A DNA stretch of 64,000 nt from Rhytidiadelphus loreus (lineage: Eukaryota > Streptophyta > Bryopsida > Hypnales > Hylocomiaceae), in NCBI GenBank assembly GCA_947034895.1, contig OX344761.1, positions 31,074,863 to 31,138,862 of the forward strand. The letters run 5' to 3'. Each line of letters begins with the position of its first letter. Within the stretch, counting starts at the first letter, position 1. The notes beneath the pieces were generated by a model. That model ran no database searches and was not told where the DNA came from. It saw only the letters and a program-made list of their open reading frames with translations. The position numbers were made by a program, and so were the translations under genes. Positions 61,347 to 64,000 of the stretch are shown here, one piece after another.

Positions 61347-64000
61347 CTACATGCAACTCATATTATAAAACATTTTTTTGTCATTTTTTGTCATATTTTA
61401 AATTATTTTACTAGTTTGTTACATTAAAGAAAACATCAAATTTTGACTCTTTATTACAAACTTGAAGCAAATGTCATTTCAAGAGTCTTCTAGAGTTTAC
61501 TTCATGCATGAGGCAATAACGGTAACACATGTCAAAGATGATAGAGCTATTCCTAACAATTCTTCATTTACAATTTTCAAGTTGCCCTTCAACCAATATT
61601 TATTTATTTATTTTTGATGTTAAATAATTTAGATTCAAAATTTTATTTTTACATTCAAAAAAAATTCTTAAGAAAAAAATTAATTTAAAATTATCTATGA
61701 GATTTAAAATGTTCCTAGATGATGATGGTAATTATAGAATAAATTATTTTTGCACTTCTGTTTAGATTTCAAAATATATTGCAACTTTAGTTTGGTGAAC
61801 ATCTCAAACAAAAATATGTCTTAGATTTTTCACTCTTATAGGTTAATCAACTAAAGAACTCAAATTACACATTGGTAAGGAATGTTGTGTAGATGAATAA
61901 TAGTTGTAGAAGACTGGTGATTGTCACAACTTTGAGATTCCTTGTCACTCACTTAATATATCTTTAAAATTTAATCTCTAAATAGTCAAACATCTACTTG
62001 GTGGATGATGATTGTTTTGGAAAGTATATGTCACCTACTCTATATTTATTGAAAAAATATTCAAGAAAAGACATGCCATATATCAATGGAAAGACAAAAG
62101 AATGCTCTAGGTGCAAATACTATAATATGAATCAATGATGCAGACTTTAAAGTAACTATAATTATTTATTATGTTTTTTTTAACAATTTGATGTTTTTAA
62201 TTCAAGTAATTATAGTTAATAATGAGTTTTGATTTTAGTTTTGAGTATCCACTTGTTTCATTGAAAGTTTCCAAGAAGTTGAAGGAAGATGTCTCCTTTT
62301 GATAGGCTCAATCATATAGCATGTGCTCTAATTATGAGTATTGATTTTGCCATTAAGATAGGCACATCCATTATTAATACCCTCAATCTAATTGCTTATT
62401 TATCTTCATTTGTCTAACTTTTTAAGGATTGAAATGTTAGACAACTATAGATAAGAAGGCAATTAGATTGAAGATCCATAATGGATATGCCCAATTTGAG
62501 TCTAGTATTTGGATTGTAGTATGCCTTTTGCCCTTTGATGATCATAGAATTGTAAGGTTTAGCACCATGCTCAAGTTATGTAGTAACATCAAGGACTTTC
62601 TTTCATTTATTTTAGGTAGTGCAAAAAGCAATATTCACTAGAGTGATGAAGCTATTTTTCATCCATGAAAATGGAAGAAACCTACAATATATGGATGAAA
62701 ATATATTTATTCATCCAAAAGAGTGTACATTCATCTATTGAAAAAGAAATAATATCTTGCCAAATATTCTCCAGAAAATAATTTGCATCACTTTTTAGTG
62801 AAAATTTGCTCTAAAATAAACCTTGGTAACATAATCAAGATTCTAGAAATTGCAAGATAACTTTTTTACTTGTATACTTTCTATATCCACATAGGTGTGC
62901 AAACTTTGCCATTGAATCATAGAAAGAGGGTCTTATACAACCACAAAATTAAAAAAACAAGTTTTGCACTATCGACCCTATGTGCACTTGGAATGTATAT
63001 ACAAATAGCAACTATCTTCAATGCTTTAGGTAATTATACCTAATAGTTTTTTAAACAACTTGCATAGGTGTTAGGTGTATAGCCTCTATTCATGAGATTT
63101 AAGGGTCAATTTTGAAAACACCTATTTTCATCATTATTTATTATGTGGTTTCAAAAAAATGCATATTAATGGAATCTACAATTCCCTATTTACTTCTAAT
63201 AAGATTCCACAAAGATTTAAATAGTTTAATGACAAAATTCATGCTTAATTTGCTAATTTGGTCACTAATAAGTTCATTTTTTGATGAATTAATTGAGATG
63301 TAATAGAACATATGAACTAGATGAATGTGACTTGGTTACACATCAAAACCTTTAACTAAATGGTTTGCTAAAGATGTGTGCATCCCCCAAGTGGATGTGC
63401 CTTGATTGTAACTTTCAAAATAACCATTTTTGGTATTTGGTATAAACTAAGAAAATGAAGCTTAACAATTTAACAAGTTTTTAATTACTCCATACTATAA
63501 TTTTGGAAAAATTAAAAATTGATAGAATTATTCCAATTGCAAGCTCTATAGATTAGAATCCAAATTACATAATATTGGGTGTATTTCATTTGTATTTTTT
63601 TTTGGTAAATGGTTTTTTAATTTAATTTATAAAGTGATGTTTTAATCCTAAATTCATTTACAATATATTTTTCTAATTTTTCTAATATATATTGTAATTG
63701 ATATAATTTTATTACTTTAAAAAATCATAATAATTTGATATTTCTATAAACAATCATGAAAAATTCAAAATCAATAAAAAAAAATACATTTTTTCACAAG
63801 TGGAAAATACCAAAATTTAATATACATTAGGAATATATAAAAGGATAAATTTATCTTGATAGAGGCATTTGACTTACAGGTTATTTGCAAGTTTTTTTTG
63901 GGTGTAAAATATATATAATAATTAATTGATAAATCTCCACACTAGTTTTCATTATTATTTGTACATCTTGAAAAAAATTCAAAATTAGTTGAATTTTTTT
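61347..64000. other. Upstream region or intron 5' of the first exon seen
   Basis: The initiator exon and promoter of the CFAP43-like gene should be here or beyond the right edge. No minus-strand ATG segment ending in phase 2 with a good donor and family-like sequence was recognised. Apart from the foldback hairpin the sequence is plain AT-rich. Confidence 0.45.
62361..62491. repeat. Foldback hairpin with about 57-bp arms
   Basis: Left arm GGCACATCCATTATTAATAC, CCTCAATCTAATTGCTTATT, TATCTTCATTTGTCTAAC; right arm (62435-62491) is its near reverse complement. The loop is 16 bases. It looks like a small foldback element or MITE relic. Confidence 0.75.

Overview
The window is AT-rich eukaryotic nuclear DNA dominated by one very large, intron-rich gene on the minus strand. 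I assembled 23 coding exons by translating the minus strand, requiring GT-AG borders and matching codon phases from exon to exon. They run from 61346 down to 329 and give about 1,280 residues. The product looks like CFAP43 (formerly WDR96), a protein with an N-terminal WD40 beta-propeller half and a C-terminal coiled-coil half. CFAP43 works with CFAP44 to tether axonemal inner-arm dyneins in motile cilia and flagella. Both ends of the gene are missing: the start codon exon was not found between 61347 and 64000, and the extreme C-terminus lies left of position 329.

A plant-type L1 LINE (DUF4283/CCHC ORF1, endonuclease-RT-zf-RVT ORF2) and a Stowaway-type MITE point to a land plant or close streptophyte relative. 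A CFAP43 gene fits only lineages with flagellated sperm (bryophytes, lycophytes, ferns, cycads, Ginkgo, some charophytes). I cannot name the species. Long introns (up to about 13 kb) argue for a large genome.

Layout, right to left along the gene: 61347-64000, upstream or intron 1 with a hairpin element; 59960-61346, exons 1-3; 49640-59959, a 10.3 kb intron with a 1.5 kb Mutator-like element (10-bp target duplication), a TTAA-bounded repeat and microsatellites; 49478-49639, exon 4; 36329-49477, a 13.1 kb intron carrying a 7.9 kb, GC-richer, decayed L1 on the opposite strand; 13753-36328, exons 5-15, completing the WD40 half and entering the coiled coil; 8819-13752, an intron-sized gap that probably hides one exon and holds a triplicated repeat plus a GC-rich orphan ORF; 329-8818, exons 16-23 of the coiled-coil half, ending in an Ser/Arg-rich segment.

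The most notable points are: (1) at least six copies of a roughly 0.6-0.93 kb repeat with TTAA at each edge and inverted termini of the form TTAACCCCTAAAG, a piggyBac-like layout; (2) the L1 ORF1 frame ends in an ATGA overlap with the ORF2 start, suggesting coupled translation; (3) a possible microexon or in-frame stop near exon 12; (4) an AT-hook-like GRP motif and an SR-rich tail in a ciliary protein. No second host gene, rRNA, tRNA or CRISPR array was recognised.
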